From the NCBI GenBank assembly GCA_023426545.1, contig JAFAAN010000097.1:1-46094 (forward strand): a stretch of DNA of 46,094 nucleotides, given 5' to 3'. Position numbers and translations under genes: made by a program. Each line of letters starts with the position of its first letter. Within the stretch, counting starts at the first letter, position 1. The notes under the pieces were generated by a model. That model was not told the origin of the DNA and searched no databases. It saw only the letters and a program-made list of their open reading frames with translations. Below, in pieces: positions 8,043-15,826 of the stretch. The stretch is from Pseudomonadota bacterium (GTDB lineage Bacteria > Myxococcota > Myxococcia > Myxococcales > Myxococcaceae).

Positions 8043-9377
8043 CTACGACGGTGCGGAAATGCTCTGCCACGGGAACTGGGCGGCCCCCAGCGCGGGCTGG
8101 AGGTCGGACAGCCAGGTCGCCTTCTCGTCGAACTTCGCGAAGAAGGGCTTGCCGACCAGCTCTGCGTCACGGGCTTGGATGAAGTGGAGGACGAAGACCT
8201 TCTCGCCGCCCACCTCCGCCACGCCGTCCACGCACACCTTGCCGGGGGTCGCGGACATCGAGGGGCCGCGCACCGTGCGGGCCAGGCCGGACACCCGCTG
8301 GTATGCCCCCCGGAAGATGTCGTAGGCCTCGGCGAGCGGCACCGCGAAGTAGTCCTGCGGGCCCGTGTCGCGCTCGACGAACAGGTAGTAGGGCACCATG
8401 CCGTGGCGCAGGTGTGTCCGCCACATGCGTTCCCAGGTGACCGAGTCGTCGTTGATGGTCCGGATGAGCGGCGCCTGGGTGCGGATGACCGCGCCGGTGC
8501 CGCGGATGCGGCGCACCGCCTCCTGCACGATGTCGGGGACCATCTCGTTGGGGTGCGAGAAGTGCGCCATGAACGCCAGGCTCTTGCCCGAGGCGACGAC
8601 CTTCTCGAACAGCCGCAGGAGGTCGTCGGCGTCCGGGTCGGTGACGAAGCGCTGCGGCCAGTAAGCCAGCGCCTTGGTGCCGATGCGGATGGCCTCCAGA
8701 TGTTCAATCTCCAGCAGCGGCTCGATGTACTTCGCGATGACCGCCTCGCTCATGATCATCGGGTCGCCACCGGTGAACAGCACGTTGGTGACCTCCGGGT
8801 GCGAGCGGACGTACTCCACCAGCGGTTGGATCTCCCGCGAGGCGAACTTCAGGTCCGCGTCTCCAACGAATTGCGCCCAGCGGAAGCAATACGTGCAGTA
8901 GGCATGGCACGTCTGCCCTTGCTTCGGGAAGATGAGCACCGTCTCCCTGTATTTGTGCTGGAGGCCCGGGACGGGCTCTTCATTGGCCAGCTTGGGGACG
9001 TTGAGCTCCATCTGCCCCGCGGGGTGCGGATTGAGCCGCGCGCGAATCTGACCGGCGGCCGCGTTCAGCTCCAGGCTCGACGCGCCCGAGCGCAGCAGGT
9101 CCGCCATCCGCGCCACGTCGTCCGCGGGCAGCATGTCCGCTTGAGGGAAGACGAGCCGGTAGATGGGGTCATCGGGCGCGGAATCCCAGTCAATCAGCTC
9201 TTCGACGACGTAGCTGTTGGTTCGGAATGGCAGCACATGTGCCACGGCTTGCACCGCGAGTCTTTCATCCGCCGCCAGTCCCGCGCGTGTTGTCAGCTCT
9301 TCCAGATGTCTCGTCGTATAAGCTCGGTAGCGACGTCCAGTGGACAGGGCCAGTGCCGCGTTTGACATGACGCTCAC
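8043..9377 (-). CDS. KamA-family radical SAM protein (lysine 2,3-aminomutase-like)
   Basis: This 444-residue protein carries the radical SAM cluster motif CHAYCTYC, with Cys157, Cys161 and Cys164 in the CxxxCxxC spacing, followed by the KamA-type VLFTGGDPMIMS. KamA relatives use S-adenosylmethionine, a 4Fe-4S cluster and PLP to move an amino group, most often converting L-lysine to beta-lysine. The C-terminal region differs from classical enzymes: where they have VDAPGGGGK for the PLP lysine, this one has CVDGVAEVGGEK, keeping a Lys but not the Gly run. The substrate is therefore uncertain. A GTG at 9377 is chosen because AGGAG lies eight bases upstream; the ATG at 9368 would give 17. It is divergent from the propionyl-CoA synthetase gene, with a palindrome-rich region between. 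Confidence 0.82.
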   Translation of the reverse strand: MSVMSNAALALSTGRRYRAYTTRHLEELTTRAGLAADERLAVQAVAHVLPFRTNSYVVEELIDWDSAPDDPIYRLVFPQADMLPADDVARMADLLRSGASSLELNAAAGQIRARLNPHPAGQMELNVPKLANEEPVPGLQHKYRETVLIFPKQGQTCHAYCTYCFRWAQFVGDADLKFASREIQPLVEYVRSHPEVTNVLFTGGDPMIMSEAVIAKYIEPLLEIEHLEAIRIGTKALAYWPQRFVTDPDADDLLRLFEKVVASGKSLAFMAHFSHPNEMVPDIVQEAVRRIRGTGAVIRTQAPLIRTINDDSVTWERMWRTHLRHGMVPYYLFVERDTGPQDYFAVPLAEAYDIFRGAYQRVSGLARTVRGPSMSATPGKVCVDGVAEVGGEKVFVLHFIQARDAELVGKPFFAKFDEKATWLSDLQPALGAAQFPWQSISAPS

Positions 9378-9593
9378 GCCTCTCTCTCCTGTTGTATGCA
9401 GGACGGCCGCGAGGGTCCGCAACGGCCACCCTGGGCAGGTGGCCGGGCGTGGGTACACACCATTTGACCACCAACGAAGGGAGAGTCCGGTTACCACGTG
9501 GAGAGAGCAGTGTCATCTGTCTCTGCTGTGTGGATAGGTGTGTTTCACTCTGGGGCGGGCCCATGCGCGACGCAAAGTCCCTAAAATCATGAC

Positions 9594-9619
9594 GCGATGC
9601 ATCGCAATCCGCGGATTGC
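9594..9619. promoter_or_regulatory. Two overlapping perfect palindromes between divergent genes
   Basis: GCGATGCATCGC (9594-9605) and GCAATCCGCGGATTGC (9604-9619) are perfect 12- and 16-base palindromes sharing two bases. They lie in the 350-base gap (9378-9727) between the divergent KamA-type and propionyl-CoA synthetase genes, about 110 bases before the latter. This arrangement suggests binding sites for one or two dimeric regulators. No gene is seen in the rest of the gap. Confidence 0.5.
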
Positions 9620-9727
9620 TTGTCATTCGAGGGTGGGTGCTTTGAGACCTATCACCTGTGTACCCACCTCGAAGGCGCTCATCATACGGCATGCTAGGCC
9701 TTTCACGGCTTCATGGGAGGGCACCGC

Positions 9728-11629
9728 ATGACGGAAATGTACCGCGCGCTTCATGAGCGCTCACTCCAGGAGCCCGAGGCGTTCTGGGCCGAAGCGGCCG
9801 AGGGCATTCATTGGTTCAAGAAATGGGACAGGGTTCTCGATGATTCGAGGGCGCCTGGGTATCGCTGGTTCAGTGGGGGCCAACTCAACACCTGCTACAA
9901 CGCGCTCGACCGGCACGTCGAACAAGGCCGTGGCGCACAGGCCGCGCTCATCTACGACAGCCCTGTCGCCGGCGCGCTCCAGGTGTATTCCTATAAAGAA
10001 TTGCGCGAGCGCGTGGCCCGCTTCGCGGGGGCGCTGGTTCGTCAGGGCGTGACGAAGGGTGACCGCGTCATCATCTACATGCCCATGGTGCCCGAGGCCG
10101 TGGTGGCCATGCTGGCCTGCGCCCGCATCGGGGCCATCCACTCGGTGGTGTTCGGCGGCTTCGCGCCGCACGAGCTGGCGGCGCGCATCGACGACGCGAC
10201 GCCGAAGGTCATCGTCTCGGCATCCTGTGGCATCGAGCCGGGCCGCGTCGTCGCGTACAAGCCGCTGCTCGACGAGGCCATCCAGCGCTCGACGCACAAG
10301 CCGTCGAAGTGCATCGTGCTCCAGCGCCTGCAGATGGCGGCCACGCTGATGCCGGGGCGGGACCTGGCGTGGAGCGAGGCATTGGAGGGCGTGGCGCCCG
10401 TGGAGTGCGTGCCCGTCGAGGCGACGGACCCGCTCTACATCCTCTACACCTCCGGCACGACGGGCCAGCCCAAGGGCATCGTCCGCGACAACGGTGGCCA
10501 TGCGGTGGCGCTCCACTGGTCCATGAAGAACATCTACGGCGTGGCGCCCGGTGAGGTGTACTGGGCAGCGTCGGACGTGGGCTGGGTGGTGGGCCACTCG
10601 TACATCGTCTACGCGCCGCTGCTGAACGGGAGCACCACCGTGCTCTACGAAGGCAAGCCGGTGGGGACGCCCGACGCGGGGGCCTTCTGGCGCGTGGTGG
10701 CCCAGCATGGGGTGCGCGTCATGTTCACCGCGCCCACCGCGCTGCGCGCCATCAAACGGGACGACCCGGAGGGCGAGCTGCTCGCGAAGCATGACGTGTC
10801 GAAGCTCCGCACGCTGTTCCTCGCGGGCGAGCGCTGTGACCCGGACACGCTCCGCTGGGCGGAGGCACGGCTCAACCGGCCCGTCATCGACCACTGGTGG
10901 CAGACGGAGACAGGCTGGGCCATTGCCGCCAATCCCATGGGCGTGGAGCCCCTGCCGGTGAAGGTGGGCTCGCCCACGGTGGCGATGCCCGGCTACGACG
11001 TGCGCATCTTCGACCCGGAGGGCCACGAGCCCGACCCCGGCACCATCGGGTCCATCGTGGTGAAGCTGCCTCTGCCCCCCGGCTGTCTGCCCACCTTGTG
11101 GAACGCCGAGGCGCGGTACGTGAGCTCGTACCTGAGCGCGTTCCCCGGCTACTACCTGACGGGCGACGCGGGCTACAAGGATGCCGACGGGTACCTGTTC
11201 ATCATGAGCCGCATCGACGACATCATCAATGTCGCCGGCCACCGGCTCTCCACAGGCGCGATGGAGGAGGTGCTGGCCTCGCACCCTGACGTCGCCGAGT
11301 GCGCCGTCCTGGGCGTGGCGGACACGTTGAAGGGCGAAGTTCCCGTGGGCTTCGTCGTCCTCAAGGCCGGCGTGAAGCGGCTCCACGAGGACATCGTGAA
11401 GGACGTCGTCCAGCTCGTGCGTGAGCGGATTGGCCCGGTGGCCGCGTTCAAGACGGCGGTGGTGGTGCCTCGTTTGCCGAAGACGCGCTCGGGCAAGATT
11501 CTGCGCGGCACCATGAAGAAGATTGCCGACGGCAGCGCGTACAAGATGCCCGCGACCATCGACGACGAGGCGGTCCTGGGCGAAATCACCGAGGCCCTGC
11601 GAAAGCTGGGGTACGCCCGGGCGCCCTAG
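9728..11629 (+). CDS. prpE: Propionyl-CoA synthetase (AMP-forming acyl-CoA synthetase)
   Basis: This 633-residue ANL-superfamily ligase activates a short acid, probably propionate, to the acyl-adenylate and then the CoA thioester. The signature loop is YTSGTTGQPKGIV. It also has DHWWQTETGWAI in the acyl and adenylate site, YYLTGDAGYKDADGYLFIMSRIDDIINVAGHRLS at the hinge, and the catalytic Lys in KTRSGKILRGTMKKIA. VMFTAPTALRAIKRDD and the full length fit PrpE/ACSS3 better than acetyl-CoA synthetase, but acetate use cannot be excluded. The start at 9728 follows GGGAGG at seven bases. In myxobacteria propionyl-CoA feeds methylmalonyl-CoA and odd-chain or polyketide synthesis. It is divergent from the KamA-type gene. 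Confidence 0.85.
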   Translation: MTEMYRALHERSLQEPEAFWAEAAEGIHWFKKWDRVLDDSRAPGYRWFSGGQLNTCYNALDRHVEQGRGAQAALIYDSPVAGALQVYSYKELRERVARFAGALVRQGVTKGDRVIIYMPMVPEAVVAMLACARIGAIHSVVFGGFAPHELAARIDDATPKVIVSASCGIEPGRVVAYKPLLDEAIQRSTHKPSKCIVLQRLQMAATLMPGRDLAWSEALEGVAPVECVPVEATDPLYILYTSGTTGQPKGIVRDNGGHAVALHWSMKNIYGVAPGEVYWAASDVGWVVGHSYIVYAPLLNGSTTVLYEGKPVGTPDAGAFWRVVAQHGVRVMFTAPTALRAIKRDDPEGELLAKHDVSKLRTLFLAGERCDPDTLRWAEARLNRPVIDHWWQTETGWAIAANPMGVEPLPVKVGSPTVAMPGYDVRIFDPEGHEPDPGTIGSIVVKLPLPPGCLPTLWNAEARYVSSYLSAFPGYYLTGDAGYKDADGYLFIMSRIDDIINVAGHRLSTGAMEEVLASHPDVAECAVLGVADTLKGEVPVGFVVLKAGVKRLHEDIVKDVVQLVRERIGPVAAFKTAVVVPRLPKTRSGKILRGTMKKIADGSAYKMPATIDDEAVLGEITEALRKLGYARAP

Positions 11630-11706
11630 CGGAAACCTGACATTCTGCTGTCACTCGGGCGGCCTAAATCCTCAGGCGTCGTTCCATCCTTCTCGGAGAT
11701 TCCGCC

Positions 11707-12153
11707 ATGACTGAGGTTGAGCAGCGCCCCGCGTCGAATGACAACCCGTCCACCCAGCGCTACACCGGTGGGTGCCTCTGTGGTGCGGTGCGTTTCGAGG
11801 CCGAGCTGGACCTGTCGAAGCCCTTGAGCCGCTGCAATTGCACCATCTGCACCAAGCTGGGCGCCACGAAGGCCTACACGAAGCCGAGCGCCTTCCGCGT
11901 CACCGCCGGCGCGGAGCACCTGGGGGAGTACCGGCTCGACTCGAGCCCGAACTTCCGCGCCTTCTGCAAGCGCTGCGGCGTCCACGGCTTCGGTGGCGGG
12001 GACGTCGAGGAGCTCGGAGGGGAGTTCCGCTCCGTCAACATCCACTGCCTGGATGACATCGACCCCGCTGACTTCAAGGCCCTGCACTGGGACGGACGCC
12101 ATGACAACTGGCGCGCCGGTCCTCGTGCCGAGCCCTGGCCCATCCGGGGCTGA
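11707..12153 (+). CDS. GFA family zinc-binding protein
   Basis: This 148-residue protein has the cysteine pattern of the glutathione-dependent formaldehyde-activating (GFA) family: GGCLCGAVRFE with Cys23 and Cys25, SRCNCTICTK with Cys43, Cys45 and Cys48, and FCKRCGVH with Cys87 and Cys90. These residues hold two zinc ions in family members. Some GFA proteins bind glutathione-formaldehyde adducts, but most are uncharacterised, so only the fold is claimed. GGAG stands eight bases before the start. The gene lies 77 bases downstream of prpE and could be co-transcribed, and it ends at a bidirectional hairpin. Confidence 0.85.
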   Translation: MTEVEQRPASNDNPSTQRYTGGCLCGAVRFEAELDLSKPLSRCNCTICTKLGATKAYTKPSAFRVTAGAEHLGEYRLDSSPNFRAFCKRCGVHGFGGGDVEELGGEFRSVNIHCLDDIDPADFKALHWDGRHDNWRAGPRAEPWPIRG

Positions 12154-12170
12154 AGCCGTCCGGGCTGTCG

Positions 12171-12199
12171 CGTGCGCCCGGTTCGGGCTGGGGCGCACG
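12171..12199. terminator. Hairpin between convergent genes
   Basis: CGTGCGCCC (12171-12179) and GGGCGCACG (12191-12199) form a perfect 9-base stem with an 11-base loop. It lies between the GFA gene stop (12153) and the converging membrane protein stop (12229). There is no T-tract. Confidence 0.5.
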
Positions 12200-12228
12200 C
12201 TGGCTCCGCTCACGCGCCGGACGGACTG

Positions 12229-12789
12229 TCAGCCCATGTAGGATGGAGGGTCGCTCGCGGGGAAGGAGGACATGGACCCCTCCGCGACGATGTCGCGCTT
12301 TCCGTTCGCGTCGCGCGTCTCGCCGGGGAGGATGTTCCACCGGCCGTGCTCGCCCGCGCCGTAGCGCGCCGGGTCCTGGGGGCCATGCCGCACATCGACC
12401 GTCAGCGGTTGCCGGGCGTGCGCGCTGCACTGCGCTACGAACAGGGCCGCCTGGGCGGCCGCGTCGCCCAGGTAGAGCGCGGGGGCCCTCCGGCCTCGCC
12501 GCGATGTGTACAGTCGCAAGTCCGCGGCCAGCAGGCAGAACGCGCTCCACGCGCCCAGCCGCCGAAGCTCGGGCGTGACGCGGCCTCGCCGGTGGGCGGC
12601 GAGCAGCGTCGCGCCGAGCGCGCAGAGGAGCCCGCCCACCGTCCGCATCAGCCAGGGCTCGCGGATGTGGCCCATGCGCTGGTCGACGCGTTTCAGGTCG
12701 ACCAGGAGCACCAGCCCTTTCAGCAGGTAGAACGCGCCCTGGACTTCGGCCGGGTCTGTTCGGAAAAGCGCACCGAGTCGTCTGTTCAT
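12229..12789 (-). CDS. Small membrane protein with C-terminal SFPASDPPSY motif
   Basis: This 186-residue protein has two or three hydrophobic segments (GAFYLLKGLVLLVDL, TVGGLLCALGATLLAA and LGAWSAFCLLAADL), then an Ala-rich helix and a polar tail. It ends SMSSFPASDPPSYMG. The FPASDPP[SA] tail occurs at the ends of unrelated small proteins in many proteobacteria and myxobacteria and has no known function. I do not recognise the rest. The start at 12789 was chosen because AGAGGG lies just upstream and the extension to 12891 is Arg-rich noise. It converges on the GFA gene. Confidence 0.65.
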   Translation of the reverse strand: MNRRLGALFRTDPAEVQGAFYLLKGLVLLVDLKRVDQRMGHIREPWLMRTVGGLLCALGATLLAAHRRGRVTPELRRLGAWSAFCLLAADLRLYTSRRGRRAPALYLGDAAAQAALFVAQCSAHARQPLTVDVRHGPQDPARYGAGEHGRWNILPGETRDANGKRDIVAEGSMSSFPASDPPSYMG

Positions 12790-13151
12790 CTGCCCTCTGC
12801 CTCCCGTGCTGAAGAAGGTGCTTCCTGGCATGCGGATGGGCATCCGCGAGCCACGGCGAGCGAGCGGGGGCTGCCCTGGCAGCCAGCACAAGAGAGGGAC
12901 CGACGCCGGGGGCGGGCAGCCGGGCCAGGGCTCGGGCGCCCGCGGCGCTCAAGAAGGGGCGTGTATGGGAAAACCACGAGCCTCCCGCCAAATGGGCGGG
13001 TGTCTTGTCTGGTGCCATTCATTGTCATAGCATCGGGCCTCTTGAGGCGTGGGCGGGGCGCCGGTGGGGCGTGAGGCTTTTCGTGCCGAGGCGTCCATTC
13101 ATTGCGCCAGTCAATCCCTGATGTCGTGTCTGGGCGGGGAGCCGCTACGTC
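12790..13151. other. Divergent intergenic region, no gene seen
   Basis: About 360 bases separate the divergent small membrane protein and TadG-like genes, so both promoters should lie here. I found no clear -35/-10 pair, long palindrome or small gene. Confidence 0.35.
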
Positions 13152-15239
13152 ATGTTGACCCGGAGCCTTCGTGAGAGTTTCCGCCGCCAGGAAGGGCAGG
13201 CGCTGGTCCTCGCCGCGTTGATGGTGCTGGTCATGTCCCTGGCCGTGCTGGCGACCGTCAACATCGGCCACACCGTGCATGAGCGCATCCGGCTCCAGAA
13301 CACGGCGGACGCGGCGGCGTACTCCATGGCAGCCATGGAGGCTCGCGCGTTCAATTTCTATGCATACGCCAATCGTACACAGGTGTCGCACTACGTGTCG
13401 GCGATGCTGTGGCAGTCCTTCCTCTCGCTCGTCTACGCCACGGAGGCGTTCCTCACGGACCTCTATGGCGTCATGCGGACGCTGAATCCATGCGCGGGGC
13501 GGCCCTCTGGCCTGTGGCTGGTGGCATGTCCCGTCTTGCAGGCCGTGCCAGTGGTCGGGCCCATCCTCCGGGTGGTCAGCCGCGTCATGGACCTCTACCG
13601 GGACTTCGTGCTGAAGCCCTTTCAGACGGCCCTCAGGATTGCGAATCCGGATTACATCATCGGGCAGCTCGTCGTCCCTGCCCACCGGCTGCTCAATGGC
13701 GTGATGTACTTCGCATCACAGTCGATGATGCTCTCGGCATCCACCCACGTGGTGCAGTCCACCCAGACGGTCATCGACGCGAACGACCGCAACGTCGACT
13801 CGCTGATGAGTCAGCTCGCGACGGGGGCCTACAGCGAGTGTCTGTTCAGTCAGGCGCACAGCCCGCACGCGGGAGGCAGCCCGCTGAACCCGCCATCCTG
13901 GAAGAGCCCGCTGAGCGCCCTGGACGTGAGGAAGCGGGCAAAGAACGACCCGGTCGCTCGCGCCAAGCGGGCCATGGGAGGCATCACCAACGCCACGCGA
14001 TACGCCTGCGACACCGCGTCGTCGGGCGGCATCCTGGAGTGCACCGAGGGCTTCGTCACCAATCGAAAGCTCGGCGCGCTCCTCCCCATCCCCGACACGC
14101 TGAACTTCCTGGAGGAGTTCCTCAACGACGGCGTCGAATGGAAAGGGGTCCTGCAGTTCGGGAAGATGGGGCAGACGCGGATGCTCTCCTCCGGCTTCCC
14201 GGACGTCAACGCGCTCAAGAAGGGGCGGGGGCCTGGCAATGACGCGCGAAACTACATCCGGGACTGGAACGACAGCGTCGAGCCCTGGGGGATGATGGCC
14301 CAGGGCGACAACATCGGCTCGGATGACCCGTATTGGCTGAACATCGGTCCCGCCGAGGCGGGCGTGAGCGGCTTCAAGATGGACAACCCGCTGTCCTGTA
14401 CCGAGAACGATGACTACTGGAAGTGCTTCGGTGACAACCGCAGGCACAAGGGGGACAACGACAGGGCCAAGCTGCCCTACAGGCACGTGATGAAGACGAG
14501 CGTCTGGGCGCTCAACGACGTGGACAGCGGAAGCCGGCGCGGTGGGCTCCACTGGCGCGTCAATTACTCGAACTACGACCGGAGCTGGGGCGGCCATGTC
14601 CGGCCCAGGGGGCGCGAGGGAGACATCGGCATCCACGCCGAGGAGATATGCGTGCTGAGGGCCGGCATCTGCGCCCTGGAGACGAATGTCTACACGGCGA
14701 ATGTCCGGCCGGTGCAGGACGGGAACCACCGCTGGGTGGGGCTCGTGCCCTTCATGCACTTCGAGCCGGGGCAGCTCGGGACGGTGTGCACCCCCACCGC
14801 CGAGGCAGACGTGCTGAAGGCCGCCTCGCGTCAGGTCGACTTCAACCAGCCCTCCACGTGGGTGGCGCTGAACAAGTCGCCGGACGCGCTCGTCAACCGG
14901 CGGAACGAGGACGGGGCTGGCTCCAACGCTCCCGCCTTGCTCAACGCCCAGGGAAAGGTGTCCTTCGCCTTCTCACCGGAGAGCGAGGGCCTGGAGATGA
15001 TGAACAACCGCAAGAAGTTCCTCGGCATGGTCGAGGGGCTCAACGTCATCTCTCGCGGGCAGTCCTACTACCACCGGCCGGGCAACTGGGCGGAGCAGCC
15101 CAACTTCTTCAACCCCTACTGGCGTCCCCGGCTGGCGTCCGTGTACCAGGGCCGCCACTCCCTGCCCGCGGTGGGGGGCTTGCTGGATTCCCTGCCCGGT
15201 CCACTCCAGGGGATTGCTCCGAAGATCATCACCCACTGA
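13152..15239 (+). CDS. TadG-like envelope protein with N-terminal pilin-like helix
   Basis: This 695-residue protein begins with a short basic stretch, then QEGQALVLAALMVLVMSLAVLATVNIGHTVHERIRLQNTADAAAYSMA. A single helix followed by a Q-x-x-A-D-A-A-A segment is the mark of TadE/TadG-type proteins, which keep a class III prepilin-like helix in the inner membrane and expose the remainder to the periplasm. The long C-terminal part has pairs of cysteines and many Trp/Tyr/Asn but no von Willebrand or other domain I recognise. No tad/flp genes are nearby, so it is an orphan whose role in pilus assembly is unproven. It converges on the 133-residue membrane protein 62 bases away. Confidence 0.72.
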   Translation: MLTRSLRESFRRQEGQALVLAALMVLVMSLAVLATVNIGHTVHERIRLQNTADAAAYSMAAMEARAFNFYAYANRTQVSHYVSAMLWQSFLSLVYATEAFLTDLYGVMRTLNPCAGRPSGLWLVACPVLQAVPVVGPILRVVSRVMDLYRDFVLKPFQTALRIANPDYIIGQLVVPAHRLLNGVMYFASQSMMLSASTHVVQSTQTVIDANDRNVDSLMSQLATGAYSECLFSQAHSPHAGGSPLNPPSWKSPLSALDVRKRAKNDPVARAKRAMGGITNATRYACDTASSGGILECTEGFVTNRKLGALLPIPDTLNFLEEFLNDGVEWKGVLQFGKMGQTRMLSSGFPDVNALKKGRGPGNDARNYIRDWNDSVEPWGMMAQGDNIGSDDPYWLNIGPAEAGVSGFKMDNPLSCTENDDYWKCFGDNRRHKGDNDRAKLPYRHVMKTSVWALNDVDSGSRRGGLHWRVNYSNYDRSWGGHVRPRGREGDIGIHAEEICVLRAGICALETNVYTANVRPVQDGNHRWVGLVPFMHFEPGQLGTVCTPTAEADVLKAASRQVDFNQPSTWVALNKSPDALVNRRNEDGAGSNAPALLNAQGKVSFAFSPESEGLEMMNNRKKFLGMVEGLNVISRGQSYYHRPGNWAEQPNFFNPYWRPRLASVYQGRHSLPAVGGLLDSLPGPLQGIAPKIITH

Positions 15240-15301
15240 GCCCGCCTGCCCGGGCCACCCGCGAGGGAGTGGATACCGCGGCCTACCGGGGCGGCGGCGG
15301 C

Positions 15302-15703
15302 TCAGGAGTCCCTCTCGCGGCCGAGCGACGCCAGCTCGTCGGAGGACGAGGGCAGGCTGGCCAGGGCGCTGCCGGTGAAGAAGGTGGCTCCGAAGTAGAC
15401 GACGCGGAGCAGCGTGGGCGTCGGCTCGACGGGAAGGAAGGGGTGCGCCCGGAGCCAGGCCAACGTCTCCGCCGCGTTCCAGGAATGGCAGGCAACCGCC
15501 AATCCCAACCAGAGTCCTACCGCCACGTAGCTCAAGAAGACATTGAACGGAGAGTGGAGCACCTGGGTGAAGCCGCCCAGCATGGGCATCACCTTCGGCG
15601 CCACGTACTTCCTCCCGATGACGGCATGAATGAGGCCCAGGACCAGGGGGCCGGCCACTTCCGCCACGGCGAGGGCAATCCCGAGCTGCTCGGTTCGGTT
15701 CAT
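15302..15703 (-). CDS. Small membrane protein downstream of the encapsulin operon
   Basis: This 133-residue protein starts MNRTEQLGIALAVAEVAGPLVLGLIHAVIG. It has three or four hydrophobic segments, ending in LLRVVYFGATFFTGSALASLP and a charged tail. No family is recognised. The start at 15703 was chosen over 15799 because the extension overlaps a hairpin and is Arg/Pro-rich, while AAGGTC stands upstream of 15703. It lies 123 bases after the second encapsulin on the same strand, but the hairpin at 15781-15809 stands between them, so it is probably a separate unit. A link to geosmin export or shell placement is speculation. Confidence 0.55.
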   Translation of the reverse strand: MNRTEQLGIALAVAEVAGPLVLGLIHAVIGRKYVAPKVMPMLGGFTQVLHSPFNVFLSYVAVGLWLGLAVACHSWNAAETLAWLRAHPFLPVEPTPTLLRVVYFGATFFTGSALASLPSSSDELASLGRERDS

Positions 15704-15780
15704 GCCGCGGGACCTTGCTCCCCCTGGAGGGAGGCGTCCAATCCACCCGTCGGCCGATGGACGCGGAGACCGGACCGGGC

Positions 15781-15809
15781 GGGGACCTGGGCAACACACC
15801 CAGGCCCCC
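15781..15809 (-). terminator. Hairpin after the geosmin-encapsulin operon
   Basis: GGGGACCTGGG (15781-15791) pairs with CCCAGGCCCCC (15799-15809) with a single mismatch and a 7-base loop. It begins 17 bases beyond the second encapsulin stop. There is no T-run, so it could be a processing or Rho-assisted site. Confidence 0.5.
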
Positions 15810-15826
15810 GTGGCCCTGGTGGCGCG

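Noticed and set aside
13152..15239. Part of a tad/flp pilus locus
   Set aside because: Only one TadG-like gene is present; none of the TadA, CpaB or prepilin peptidase genes is nearby.
15302..15703. Fourth gene of the geosmin operon
   Set aside because: A hairpin and 123 bases separate it from the second encapsulin, so membership is not supported.
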